Assembly: GCF_042682545.1 (NCBI RefSeq)
Contig: NZ_JBHUHQ010000021.1
DNA from: Ornithinibacillus salinisoli
GTDB lineage: Bacteria > Bacillota > Bacilli > Bacillales > Amphibacillaceae
Reading direction: 5' to 3' (one strand)
DNA length: 64,000 bases
The position numbers were made by a program, and so were the translations under genes. Shown piece by piece: positions 1 through 8,443 of this stretch; the stretch's first letter is position 1, and each line of letters opens with the position of its first letter. The notes beneath the pieces were generated by a model. It did no database searches and was not told where the DNA came from. It saw only the letters and a program-made list of their open reading frames with translations.

Positions 1-726
1 CTTCCAAGTGATTACACGCCAAAATCTGAAATAGTGAAAGAACTCTTTGTTAAAGGAACCGAGCCGAAAAAGGAATCCGAGAAATTTGATCAATTAGATC
101 CTGTCGAAGGTCTTAAAGCTGAATATGACGGAGAATCTGACTCCATTCGAGTTGAATGGAAGTATGATTCGGATGAAGATGTAATGTTTGAAGTAAGCGC
201 CAGTATCGATGGTGGCCAAATGCAAAATCTTTCTTCTACAGAAGATACGTTTATGGAAATCTCTGAACTAGAAGATGGTGGAAACTATGAAATTCAAGTC
301 GTTGTCGTAAGTAAAGAAGATGAATCAAATGTTAGTGAAGCAAAAACTACCTCTGTTACGGTTCAACGTGAAGAAGAGGAAGAGGAAGAAGAACCCGAAG
401 AAGGAAATATTCCTTCTGTTGATGGATTAGATGCATCGTTCAACGAGGATGAAAACTTTATTGATGTAACGTGGAGTTATAATGGTCCACCGGCTAGTTT
501 TGAAGTTGTCGTCGGACCAAACAATCAATCGTTAACTGTTGAAAATACTGGTGTTGAAATTAGCGGAATTGAACCAGGTATTACGTACACGGTTACAATC
601 ACCCCAGTAGGTAAAAATGGGGCCAACCAAGGCGTTACAGGTGAACCTTCAAGTATAACTATTGATATACCTGCAGAAGATCCTGTAAGTGATGAAGAAG
701 GAAACGTGGAAGACGGAGAAACATAA
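1..726 (+). CDS. ponA: Penicillin-binding protein 1 (class A), C-terminal tail, partial
   Basis: The reading frame is open from base 1, so the 5' part lies outside the window; 241 codons are visible. No transglycosylase or transpeptidase domain is in view. What is seen is two fibronectin type III-like repeats (about codons 30-120 and 135-225) joined by a glutamate-rich linker and ending in an acidic tail. Class A PBPs of Bacillus carry such an extracellular FN3 and acid-rich tail, and ponA sits next to the nth-dnaD operon in B. subtilis, which fits this position. It converges on nth across a shared terminator. The identification rests on context and tail architecture, since the catalytic domains are not present here. 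Confidence 0.78.
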   Translation, partial: LPSDYTPKSEIVKELFVKGTEPKKESEKFDQLDPVEGLKAEYDGESDSIRVEWKYDSDEDVMFEVSASIDGGQMQNLSSTEDTFMEISELEDGGNYEIQVVVVSKEDESNVSEAKTTSVTVQREEEEEEEEPEEGNIPSVDGLDASFNEDENFIDVTWSYNGPPASFEVVVGPNNQSLTVENTGVEISGIEPGITYTVTITPVGKNGANQGVTGEPSSITIDIPAEDPVSDEEGNVEDGET

Positions 727-733
727 TACAGTT

Positions 734-764
734 AGAGCGGATATTCCACTGGAATATCCGCTCT
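734..764. terminator. Bidirectional terminator between ponA and nth
   Basis: A perfect 14-bp stem (AGAGCGGATATTCC and its complement) with a 3-base loop lies between two convergent genes. Short T and A tracts flank it, so it can end both transcripts. Confidence 0.85.
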
Positions 765-772
765 TTAACTTA

Positions 773-1420
773 TTAATTCATTTTCATGCGTTTCTGCCCT
801 TCCCTACACATTTCTAATAATGGGCACTCAGAACAATTGGGATTTCTTGCTTTACAATGATAACGACCAAAAAAAATCATTCTATGGTGAGTGGCACTCC
901 ACTCATCCATAGGTACTTTTTTCATTAATGTTTTTTCAACTTCTAATACAGAATCCTTCCATCTACAAATTCCTAGTCTTTTTGACACACGCTCAACATG
1001 CGTATCAACAGCGATAGCAGGTTCGTGAAAGGCAACCGAAGCAACAACATTAGCTGTCTTTCTTCCAACCCCTGCAAGCTTTTCTAACTCCTCTTTAGTA
1101 TTTGGTACTTCCCCATTGTATTCATTAATTAAAACGCGACATAGTTTCTGAATATTTTTGGCTTTGTTTCGATAAAGACCAATAGAACGAATATCAGATT
1201 GAAGTTCTTCTAATGAAACTTCTAAATAATCTTCCGGTGTTTTATATTTCTCAAACAACTCTTTTGTTACTTTATTCACCAATACATCTGTACACTGGGC
1301 GGAAAGTAAAACGGCAATGACGAGTTCAAATGGGTTGGAATGATCTAATTCACAGTCAGCATTAGGAAACATTTTCTCTATTTCATCTAAACAAAACCGT
1401 ATTTCTTTTTTATTTAGCAT
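773..1420 (-). CDS. nth: Endonuclease III, base-excision repair DNA glycosylase/AP lyase
   Basis: It removes oxidised pyrimidines and cleaves the abasic site. The helix-hairpin-helix motif LAGVGRKTANVV contains the catalytic lysine, and the downstream AVDTHVERVSKRLG holds the catalytic aspartate. The C-terminal cysteines follow C-x6-C-x2-C-x5-C (CKARNPNCSECPLLEMC), the [4Fe-4S] loop of the family. An upstream in-frame start exists, but the ATG at 1420 has a GAGGGGGA ribosome site and lies two bases after the dnaD stop, so it is preferred (215 aa). It is co-transcribed with dnaD. In B. subtilis ypoC follows; here only a terminator does. Confidence 0.95.
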   Translation of the reverse strand: MLNKKEIRFCLDEIEKMFPNADCELDHSNPFELVIAVLLSAQCTDVLVNKVTKELFEKYKTPEDYLEVSLEELQSDIRSIGLYRNKAKNIQKLCRVLINEYNGEVPNTKEELEKLAGVGRKTANVVASVAFHEPAIAVDTHVERVSKRLGICRWKDSVLEVEKTLMKKVPMDEWSATHHRMIFFGRYHCKARNPNCSECPLLEMCREGQKRMKMN

Positions 1421-1422
1421 AG

Positions 1423-2106
1423 CTATTCTTCCCCCTCTAGCCAATTGTAATAAAATGAAGTATCCCTTTCTTTTCTTGTATCCTGTGTTTTGGATTGTTG
1501 GTTTTCATGAAACTTCTTGCTTGCATCACGGGCTTGCTCAACCGTATGGATTCCCTTTCGTTTCCATTCACGTAAGATACGGTCAATATACTTGAAATTT
1601 AATTTTCCCATAAGCACTGATTCTCTTAATCCTGCTTTTATTAAGGATGGAGAAATTTCGTCTTCATCTAACCAAGTATTTATAGTTTCGATCTCAAATG
1701 GAGACAAGGGTCTTCCAAACTCTTGTTCGAATAATATAAAGAGTGTACCTTCTAGTTGTTCATCCTTTTTTTCTTCCACAGTGGTATATAGCTTCTCCCA
1801 CAATGGTTCCAATGAATAAGCTTCACTCAATTGCTTATTTTCATTTTCCAACTGTTCGATCGATAACATATTTTTTTGAATTAGTTTTCTTAAAATCTTT
1901 GCGCACTCTTTTTCATCAATTGTTAAGATTGAAGCCAATTCAAATGGTGTAGGAAAATTATTATGACCATATAGAAAACGATATAATTGTAAAATGACCA
2001 CTAAGTCGGTTTCATTTAGACCTAATTGGTTATACGAAGTCAATAATTTTTCTGGAATTGGTAATTGATTTGTTAATATATGTTGAATTGGAATTGGTTT
2101 TGTCAT
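1423..2106 (-). CDS. dnaD: DNA replication initiation protein DnaD
   Basis: DnaD is a DnaA- and DNA-binding protein used with DnaB and DnaI to load the replicative helicase at oriC and at restart sites. The N-terminal half is the winged-helix oligomerisation domain (LLTSYNQLGLNETDLVVIL onwards). The C-terminal half is the DnaD/DnaB2 domain containing RPLSPFEIETINTWL and FKYIDRILREWKRKGI, and it ends in YNWLEG as is common in the family. Tandem ATGs at 2109 and 2106 share the AGAGGTG ribosome site; 2106 has the better spacing. It is the first gene of a dnaD-nth pair with its own promoter behind the asnS terminator. Confidence 0.93.
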   Translation of the reverse strand: MTKPIPIQHILTNQLPIPEKLLTSYNQLGLNETDLVVILQLYRFLYGHNNFPTPFELASILTIDEKECAKILRKLIQKNMLSIEQLENENKQLSEAYSLEPLWEKLYTTVEEKKDEQLEGTLFILFEQEFGRPLSPFEIETINTWLDEDEISPSLIKAGLRESVLMGKLNFKYIDRILREWKRKGIHTVEQARDASKKFHENQQSKTQDTRKERDTSFYYNWLEGEE

Positions 2107-2125
2107 CATATTACACCTCTTAGAT

Positions 2126-2155
2126 AGTATAGCATGTTCCAACAAATATTCGACA
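2126..2155 (-). promoter_or_regulatory. Candidate promoter of dnaD-nth
   Basis: On the minus strand an extended -10 (TGC then TATACT) lies about 20 bases ahead of the dnaD start. A weak -35 (TTGTCG) sits 19 bases further upstream. It lies just downstream of the asnS terminator, where a new promoter is needed. Confidence 0.45.
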
Positions 2156-2158
2156 ATA

Positions 2159-2187
2159 AAATCCCTTGCATAATACGCAAGGGATTT
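2159..2187 (-). terminator. Terminator of the tseB-aspB-asnS operon
   Basis: The stem AAATCCCTTGC pairs with GCAAGGGATTT across a 7-base loop. On the minus strand it is followed by a TTTTATT run, directly after the asnS stop. Confidence 0.8.
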
Positions 2188-2205
2188 ATTCGTAAAGGTT
2201 AATTA

Positions 2206-3498
2206 TTATGGGTATAAACGGTTTAACAATCTTGGGAATGGAATAGTTTCCCTCACATGATCAACACCTGATAACCAAGCTACAGTTCGTTCTAATCCCA
2301 ACCCAAATCCGGAATGAGGAACACTACCGTATTGTCTTAATTCTAAATACCATTTATAAGCTTCACCAGTTAAATCATGTTCTTCATAGCGTTTCTCCAT
2401 TAATGCTAGATCATCAATGCGTTGTGATCCACCAATGATTTCACCATAGCCCTCAGGAGCTATTAGGTCTGCACATAATACAACTTCTGATCTCTCCGGA
2501 TCTGGCTTCATATAAAAGGCTTTAATTTCAGCAGGATAATTTGTAATAAATACAGGTTTTTCAAAACTCTCTGCAATAGCCGTTTCATGAGGAGCTCCAA
2601 AGTCTTCGCCCCATTCAATATCGGTAAATCCTTTATCCTTTAATAATTGAATCGCTTTATCATATGAAATTCTTGGGAAAGGAGCTTTAATATTTTCTAG
2701 TTTTGATGTGTCTCTACCTAATGTTTCTAGTTCCAATTTACAATTTTCTAATACGGATTGCACAATAAAGCTAACATATTGCTCCTGGATTTCCAAGCTT
2801 TCATCATGATCAACAAATGCCATTTCTGGTTCTATCATCCAGAATTCGATCAGATGGCGACGAGTTTTTGACTTTTCAGCACGGAAAGTTGGTCCGAATG
2901 AAAATACTTTTCCGAATGCCATTGCTGCTGCTTCCATATATAACTGTCCACTTTGAGATAAGTAAGCTTCTTCTTCAAAATACTTCGTATGAAATAACTC
3001 TGTTGTCCCCTCTGCGGAAGAACCCGTCAAGATTGGAGGATCTACTTTCACATAACCATTATCATTAAAAAATTGATAGGTAGCTCGAATTATTTCATTA
3101 CGTATTTTCATTACAGCATGTTGTCTTTTAGATCTTAGCCATAAGTGACGATGATCCATCAAAAATTCAGTTCCGTGCTCCTTCGGTGTAATTGGGTAAT
3201 CCACTGCTTCATGAATGATTTCAATGGATTGGACTTGCATCTCGTAACCTAGAGGAGATCTAGTGTCTTCAACAATTTTACCTGTTATGTACATCGAAGT
3301 TTCTTGTGTAATGTTTTTAGCGAGATTAAACGTTTCTTCCTCAACATCATTTTTTACTACTACCCCTTGCATAAAGCCTGTCCCATCACGTAGTTGTAAA
3401 AAAGCTATTTTCCCACTAGAACGTTTATTGGCTAACCAAGCACCAATTGTGACTACTTGACCTTCATATTCTGATACCTTTGCGATAGTTGTTTTCAA
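2206..3498 (-). CDS. asnS: Asparaginyl-tRNA synthetase
   Basis: This class II aminoacyl-tRNA synthetase charges tRNA-Asn with asparagine. The N-terminal OB-fold anticodon-binding domain (VVTIGAWLANKRSSGKIAFL) is followed by the class II core with motif 2 (FRAEKSKTRRHLIEFWM) and motif 3 (GFGLGLERTVAWLSG). The start is a TTG at 3498, giving 430 aa, the usual length. The in-frame ATG at 3513 lies inside the Shine-Dalgarno sequence (ATGGAGGT), whereas the TTG is 7 bases behind GGAGGT. It is last in the operon after aspB, with a terminator following. Confidence 0.96.
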   Translation of the reverse strand: MKTTIAKVSEYEGQVVTIGAWLANKRSSGKIAFLQLRDGTGFMQGVVVKNDVEEETFNLAKNITQETSMYITGKIVEDTRSPLGYEMQVQSIEIIHEAVDYPITPKEHGTEFLMDHRHLWLRSKRQHAVMKIRNEIIRATYQFFNDNGYVKVDPPILTGSSAEGTTELFHTKYFEEEAYLSQSGQLYMEAAAMAFGKVFSFGPTFRAEKSKTRRHLIEFWMIEPEMAFVDHDESLEIQEQYVSFIVQSVLENCKLELETLGRDTSKLENIKAPFPRISYDKAIQLLKDKGFTDIEWGEDFGAPHETAIAESFEKPVFITNYPAEIKAFYMKPDPERSEVVLCADLIAPEGYGEIIGGSQRIDDLALMEKRYEEHDLTGEAYKWYLELRQYGSVPHSGFGLGLERTVAWLSGVDHVRETIPFPRLLNRLYP

Positions 3499-3533
3499 AA
3501 AAATTACCTCCAAAATCCATTATTAATTCTATT

Positions 3534-4718
3534 TTAAGATTGATGGTGAAGTACAAATCTTTTTATTCGTTTTGCAGCTTCAACGAGTTGTTCCATGGAA
3601 GTGGCATAAGATAAGCGTATATTATTTTGTGCACCAAATCCAGATCCGGGAACTATAGCAACCTTCTCCTCTGCTAACAAAGCAGCTACCCACTCATCTA
3701 CTGATGAAAAACCATTATTTTTTACGGCTTCCGTAGCATTTGGGAATAAATAGAAGGCACCTTTAGGTTTTAAACAAGTAATTCCTGGAATGTCCTCAAG
3801 TAAATCATATAATGTATGTAGTCTTTCTGTAAATACTTTTCTCATTTCAATTGTAGAATCGACATCTTCCTCATATGCTGCTATAGCGGCATACTGTGCA
3901 ATCGATGTCGGATTGGACGTTGAATGAGATGCCAAATTAGTCATCGCTTTAATAATTTTTTCAGGTCCAGCTGCATAACCAATACGCCAGCCAGTCATCG
4001 CATGAGACTTCGACAATCCATTAATAACGACTGTCTGTTCTTTTAATTCTGGTGAAAGCTGAGCGATAGATACATGTTGATCATCCGTATATATTAACTT
4101 CTCATATATTTCATCTGAAATAATTAAAAGTCCATACTCTAAACAAATTTCACCTAAACGTTTTAACTCATCTTCATCGTACATCATCCCTGTAGGGTTA
4201 CTCGGAGAGTTTATAATTAGTGCTTTCGTGTTCTTTGTAATAGATGTTTCTAGCTGCTCAGGAGTAATTTTAAACTTATTCTCTTCCAGCGCATCTACAA
4301 TTACAGGATTACCTCCAGCCAACTTCACTTGTTCTGGATAACTAACCCAGTAAGGTGATGGAATAATAACTTCATCGCCATCATTAAGTATTACCTGAAA
4401 TAACGAATAGAGAGCGTGCTTGGCACCTGTTGTTACGATTACTTCGTTTGGGGTATATATTAAATTATTATCCCTTGAAAACTTATTCAGAATGGCTTGT
4501 TTTAGCTCAGCAACTCCTCCAGCCGGAGTATACTTTGTCATGCCATTCATCATTGCATTTTTAGCAGCTTCTAATATGTAATTTGGCGTATTAAAATCTG
4601 GTTCACCAGCACCTAACCCAATAACATCATAGCCCTCATTTTTCAGTTCTTTGGCTTTTGCTGTAATCGCTAATGTTGTTGAAGGAGTCAACGTTTTTAC
4701 TCTGTTTGAAATATCCAT
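3534..4718 (-). CDS. aspB: Aspartate aminotransferase, class I PLP-dependent
   Basis: It interconverts aspartate and 2-oxoglutarate with oxaloacetate and glutamate. The fold-type I signature is complete: GLGAGEPDFNTP near the N terminus, the substrate loop SPSNPTG at 171-177, the SDEIYEKLIY segment with the PLP-ring aspartate, and the Schiff-base lysine about K237 in NGLSKSHAMTGWRIGY. Length 394 aa matches B. subtilis AspB. It sits between tseB and asnS, an arrangement that supplies aspartate-family precursors and Asn-tRNA charging together. A GAGGAG ribosome site precedes the ATG. Confidence 0.95.
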   Translation of the reverse strand: MDISNRVKTLTPSTTLAITAKAKELKNEGYDVIGLGAGEPDFNTPNYILEAAKNAMMNGMTKYTPAGGVAELKQAILNKFSRDNNLIYTPNEVIVTTGAKHALYSLFQVILNDGDEVIIPSPYWVSYPEQVKLAGGNPVIVDALEENKFKITPEQLETSITKNTKALIINSPSNPTGMMYDEDELKRLGEICLEYGLLIISDEIYEKLIYTDDQHVSIAQLSPELKEQTVVINGLSKSHAMTGWRIGYAAGPEKIIKAMTNLASHSTSNPTSIAQYAAIAAYEEDVDSTIEMRKVFTERLHTLYDLLEDIPGITCLKPKGAFYLFPNATEAVKNNGFSSVDEWVAALLAEEKVAIVPGSGFGAQNNIRLSYATSMEQLVEAAKRIKRFVLHHQS

Positions 4719-4733
4719 TTTCTATCTACTCCT

Positions 4734-5279
4734 CTATTTAAAAGTTTTTCTTAAGCGTAACTGTTCATATTGCGAACCGTCATAAATGGATACATAATCC
4801 ATTACGTATCGATTCGAATCGTCCGTGTATGTAATTTCCCATAGCGGATTTTCTTCAATAATAGCTGGAATAATCTTGATCAGATTACAATCATTGCAAT
4901 TATTTTGCCAGTCACGTTTAATGGAATCATGAGAAAGAATATCATCTTGATCAATAATTATATATTCATCTTTTTTTTCCTTATCTTCTGTTATCGGTAC
5001 AAAAACAAATTGCTTGATATCCTTGTTGGTTTTTCCAGAAACAATATGATAATACTCGTTACCATGAAAACGGATGATATCATTAACTTCCACTATATCT
5101 GTGGAATCAATGACCTTTTCTTTTGTTTCTGCAAATCCCTCTGTTTTGTTATTTAACATACTTTGATAAAAGAAAACACTATAAATTATACAAGAAATTA
5201 TCGCAACACCTACAACTAAAAAGCTCCATTTTAACCATCGAGGTACGGTTTTGCGTTCATTTCTAAAATGATAATTCAT
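4734..5279 (-). CDS. tseB: Cell wall elongation regulator TseB-like (YpmB) membrane protein
   Basis: A 181-aa protein with one N-terminal membrane helix (about residues 17-40, WLKWSFLVVGVAIISC) and an extracellular domain, the YpmB topology. In B. subtilis ypmB lies between dinG/ypmA and aspB and was renamed tseB for its role with PBP2A in lateral wall growth. The position is the same here. The assignment is by context and topology; sequence similarity could not be scored. Its ATG overlaps the TGA of a 25-codon ORF (ATGA), implying translational coupling. The extracellular part contains a CNDC pair. Confidence 0.72.
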   Translation of the reverse strand: MNYHFRNERKTVPRWLKWSFLVVGVAIISCIIYSVFFYQSMLNNKTEGFAETKEKVIDSTDIVEVNDIIRFHGNEYYHIVSGKTNKDIKQFVFVPITEDKEKKDEYIIIDQDDILSHDSIKRDWQNNCNDCNLIKIIPAIIEENPLWEITYTDDSNRYVMDYVSIYDGSQYEQLRLRKTFK

Positions 5280-5353
5280 TGTTTTACAAACAACTTATGA
5301 TACGAGACTTGTGAATGTTGGAGCTTTTTATTTACCATTTTTATTGTAACCAT
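5276..5353 (-). CDS. 25-codon leader ORF coupled to tseB
   Basis: An ATG at 5353 follows a strong GGAGGG site with 6-base spacing and is the only start after an in-frame TAA. It reads 25 codons (begins MVTIKMVNKK, ends LFVKQ) and stops at a TGA that shares bases with the tseB ATG. A consensus promoter lies 30 bases upstream. B. subtilis has a larger small gene (ypmA) at this place, and I see no clear similarity to it. It could be a real micropeptide, a coupling leader, or a decayed ypmA. The strength of the ribosome site is the main support. Confidence 0.45.
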   Translation of the reverse strand: MVTIKMVNKKLQHSQVSYHKLFVKQ

Positions 5354-5386
5354 TTTTTACCCTCCAGTAAAAATGCTGTTTCTTTT

Positions 5387-5414
5387 ATCATATATTGTTA
5401 ATCATATATTGCAA
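5387..5414 (-). promoter_or_regulatory. Promoter of the tseB-aspB-asnS operon
   Basis: On the minus strand TTGCAA, a 16-base spacer and TATGAT form a SigA-type promoter. The start point would fall about 20 bases ahead of the GGAGGG site of the leader ORF. Confidence 0.6.
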
Positions 5415-5547
5415 TTCTAAGCTAATACTAAACCTAACGTTGAACATAAGAAAGGTAAAATACACTAATAAAAAAGTATTATTAGACGTATTAAGTCTTC
5501 GTTTATATTTCAACTAAAATTTTTCTAACCCATACCATTTATTTTAC

Positions 5548-5576
5548 AATACTGATGCAATGTCTGCATCAGTATT
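5548..5576 (+). terminator. Hairpin behind dinG, T-run on the plus side
   Basis: A perfect 12-bp stem (AATACTGATGCA with its complement) encloses a 5-base loop and is followed on the plus strand by TTTTTATTT. The minus side, where dinG would need it, lacks a good T-run. It may still act on dinG as an imperfect terminator. Confidence 0.55.
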
Positions 5577-5590
5577 TTTTATTTCCTTGT

Positions 5591-8335
5591 CTAAAACCAA
5601 TCTTGAGCCCGTTTCATTAATTCGTGGGTTGATTCAAATGCAAGAGGAACTTTTGGTATAGAATCTGTAAAATACTTGCCATATCTTGCTTTAACTATTC
5701 TTGCATCACAGACAAACACAATTCCACGATCAGTCGAGGAACGAATTAGCCTTCCAAAACCTTGCTTAAATCGAATCACCGCATTTGGTAATGCTAGTTC
5801 GTAAAAAGGATTTCCTTGTTGCTCTCGTAAATAATTTGCCTTTGCTTCATATGTTGGATGATTAGGCGGCTGAAATGGCAACCGTACAATCATTAAACAA
5901 GATAAATCATCACCAGGGATATCTACACCTTCCCAAAATGAACTCGTCCCAAATAAAATTGCTTGATCGAAGGTTTGAAAATTTTTCTTTAACCTTGACC
6001 TGCTTCCACTTGTTATACCTTGGGCGATTAATACGTATTGATCCAATTCCATTAATTCCCTAATTAGTTCATATGCACGTTTCAACATATCATAAGAAGT
6101 AAAAAGTATCATCATTCTTCCACTTGTGATCTCAGCTAATGACAGAATAGCTTCACAAGTAGCATAAATAAAATCATCCATATTTCCTTTATTTATATCC
6201 GGAAAATCATTTGGCACCATTAACCTAACTTGATTTTCATATGAAAAGGGTGAACCAATTTGTTTCGTAGTCAAACGCTCACTCGGAATCCCTAATCTTT
6301 TTGTAATAAATGAAAAGGAATTTTTCATCGTTAACGTTGCACTGGTTAAAATAACACTTTCTTTTTCATCAAAAAATAAATTTGCTAAAGTATGAGAAAT
6401 ATCCCTAGGCTCACTATATAAATATACTGCATTTTTAGCTCCACTTGCTTCTATTTCTACCCAATTAACAAATTGCTCCAAGTTATTTTCAACAAACAAA
6501 TGCTGTAGATCATCAATTAATTTTCGTAATTTTTCTATTTTATTTCTAATATCATTTACAGTAATATTTTCTTGGTTTCTTGGAACTATAGTCTCTAGAA
6601 AACGTATTTGTTCCCTTAGGAAATAATTAATTCTCGATGCCATTTCCGTAATAATGTTCCATTGCTTATCTGCTATTGAATCATTAGTAAAACGATACTG
6701 AATTCTTCCAGTGTCACTTCTGGCATATTTATCATGGTGTTTATTGAGAACATATTGGAATAATGTTCGAAATAACTCATCTACTTCATATTTTGTTTTA
6801 GCGATTAATTCCTTCCAACTTTCAAAGGATACCTGTTCTGTTAATGTGGTACTACCTACCATATCATTAGCTGTAGCACCAATACGATTTAATGTATATT
6901 GTAAATTTACATAATCTAACTTTAGTCCGTAATGACGTGTAGCCGTCTCTTCAAAATGATGTGCTTCATCAATAATTACTTTACTGTAAGTTGGAAGATA
7001 TTGATAATCATGGAATATATCTGTACATAATAGAGCATGATTGGTAATTAATATATCCGCATCACTTGCTCTCTTTCGTGCCCTTTGATAAAAGGAATAT
7101 TCAAGATCACCGTCTGAATCAGTTGATACTTTTTGGTAAAACAAATACCCACTAGATGGTAGATGTAATTCATCAATATCTCCAGTTTCCGTTTCTGTTA
7201 ACCAAACTAATATCATTGCTTTTGTTAACGTAATATCATAGTTGTCCTGTTGAACATTAGCAATCTCTATTGCAAACTTCTCTAAATCGAGATAATGCTG
7301 CCTCCCTTTCAGCAAGGCAACTTGAAACGGAAAAGGAACAATATCAGTAATTAATGGAATCTCTTCTTCTAACAGTTGGGACTGTAACTGTGTAGTGAAT
7401 GTGCTAATAACTATCCTCTGCTTATACGTTACAGCTTCGAAAACTGCTGGTAATAAATAGGCTACAGATTTTCCAGTTCCTGTTTCCGCTTCAATGATTG
7501 CATGATTCTTTGAACGAAATGTGTCATATATACATTCAGACATTTGACGTTGACCAGTTCTCTTTTCATAATTTGGTAAAAGATTAGCCATCTTACCATT
7601 TTGCTCATAAATGCTATCTAAATAACCACCAAACGAATGACATGAACTTTCAGCACCTTCATTAATTTCGTGAAAAGCTTTATAAGCTAATCCTTTGCAT
7701 ATGGAAAACCGGTTATCTTGGTTTGCAGAATAAGTTAATCGCTCTTTCTGGTTATGGAGTAATTCGTAGATATCAGATTTAAAAGATTTCTCCAATTTTA
7801 ATAAATGCTCCACGGTTTCAAGTGGAAGAGATTCCATTTTTCTCCTCAGTTGAATAAAAAGTTTTGCTGTAACAATCGCATCTGATAACGCACGGTGCGG
7901 ATCATGATGAATTATATGTAAATATTCTGCTAATTGACCTAATTTATAACTAGGTGCTTGTGGGTACATAATACGTGTTAGTTCGACGGTATCGATTACT
8001 GGATTATTCAGTTGATTCATACCAACAGATTGTAACTCTGCGTTTAAAAAACCTAAATCAAAAGGAACATTATGAGCAATTAAATAACTGTTTTTAAAAA
8101 TTTCTACGACATCACTTGCCATTTCCTCAAATAATGGCGCAAATGCTACATCACTATCTGATATGCCAGTAAGCTTAGAAACAAATGGTGGGATCGGCTT
8201 ATTCGGTCGGAGTAATGTTGAAAATTCATCAACAATTTCGTTGTTTTCAATAACAACAATCCCAACCTCGATAATCTGATCGATATTGGTACTATTTCCT
8301 GTAGTTTCTAAATCAACAACTACATACCTATCCAT
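5591..8335 (-). CDS. dinG: DinG-family helicase with N-terminal 3'-5' exonuclease domain
   Basis: A large (914 aa) fusion. The first 180 residues are a DnaQ/epsilon-type DEDDh exonuclease: VVDLETTG, HNVPFDLGFL and HRALSDAIVTAKL carry the metal ligands. The rest is an XPD/DinG superfamily 2 helicase with Walker A ETGTGKSVAYLLPA, DEAH box VIIDEAHHFEE, and motif VI GFGRLIRSSTDRG. I do not see the four spaced cysteines that form the iron-sulfur cluster in E. coli DinG, as expected for the Gram-positive form. The start is the ATG at 8335 behind AAGGTGGGGG; an upstream GTG overlaps that site. In B. subtilis panBCD lie between birA and dinG; here they are absent. Confidence 0.92.
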   Translation of the reverse strand: MDRYVVVDLETTGNSTNIDQIIEVGIVVIENNEIVDEFSTLLRPNKPIPPFVSKLTGISDSDVAFAPLFEEMASDVVEIFKNSYLIAHNVPFDLGFLNAELQSVGMNQLNNPVIDTVELTRIMYPQAPSYKLGQLAEYLHIIHHDPHRALSDAIVTAKLFIQLRRKMESLPLETVEHLLKLEKSFKSDIYELLHNQKERLTYSANQDNRFSICKGLAYKAFHEINEGAESSCHSFGGYLDSIYEQNGKMANLLPNYEKRTGQRQMSECIYDTFRSKNHAIIEAETGTGKSVAYLLPAVFEAVTYKQRIVISTFTTQLQSQLLEEEIPLITDIVPFPFQVALLKGRQHYLDLEKFAIEIANVQQDNYDITLTKAMILVWLTETETGDIDELHLPSSGYLFYQKVSTDSDGDLEYSFYQRARKRASDADILITNHALLCTDIFHDYQYLPTYSKVIIDEAHHFEETATRHYGLKLDYVNLQYTLNRIGATANDMVGSTTLTEQVSFESWKELIAKTKYEVDELFRTLFQYVLNKHHDKYARSDTGRIQYRFTNDSIADKQWNIITEMASRINYFLREQIRFLETIVPRNQENITVNDIRNKIEKLRKLIDDLQHLFVENNLEQFVNWVEIEASGAKNAVYLYSEPRDISHTLANLFFDEKESVILTSATLTMKNSFSFITKRLGIPSERLTTKQIGSPFSYENQVRLMVPNDFPDINKGNMDDFIYATCEAILSLAEITSGRMMILFTSYDMLKRAYELIRELMELDQYVLIAQGITSGSRSRLKKNFQTFDQAILFGTSSFWEGVDIPGDDLSCLMIVRLPFQPPNHPTYEAKANYLREQQGNPFYELALPNAVIRFKQGFGRLIRSSTDRGIVFVCDARIVKARYGKYFTDSIPKVPLAFESTHELMKRAQDWF

Positions 8336-8390
8336 TTCCACCCCCACCTTCCAAATATATTTTCTCTCTTTATTTTTAACATAATCAAAA

Positions 8391-8415
8391 CTCTTATCAT
8401 AATTTTTGATAAGAG
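8391..8415 (-). terminator. Terminator of the ypjD-birA operon
   Basis: CTCTTATCA pairs with TGATAAGAG across a 7-base loop. A TTTTGATT run follows on the minus strand shortly after the birA stop. Confidence 0.75.
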
Positions 8416-8443
8416 TAGTTCTTAATCACTTTTATCACATACA

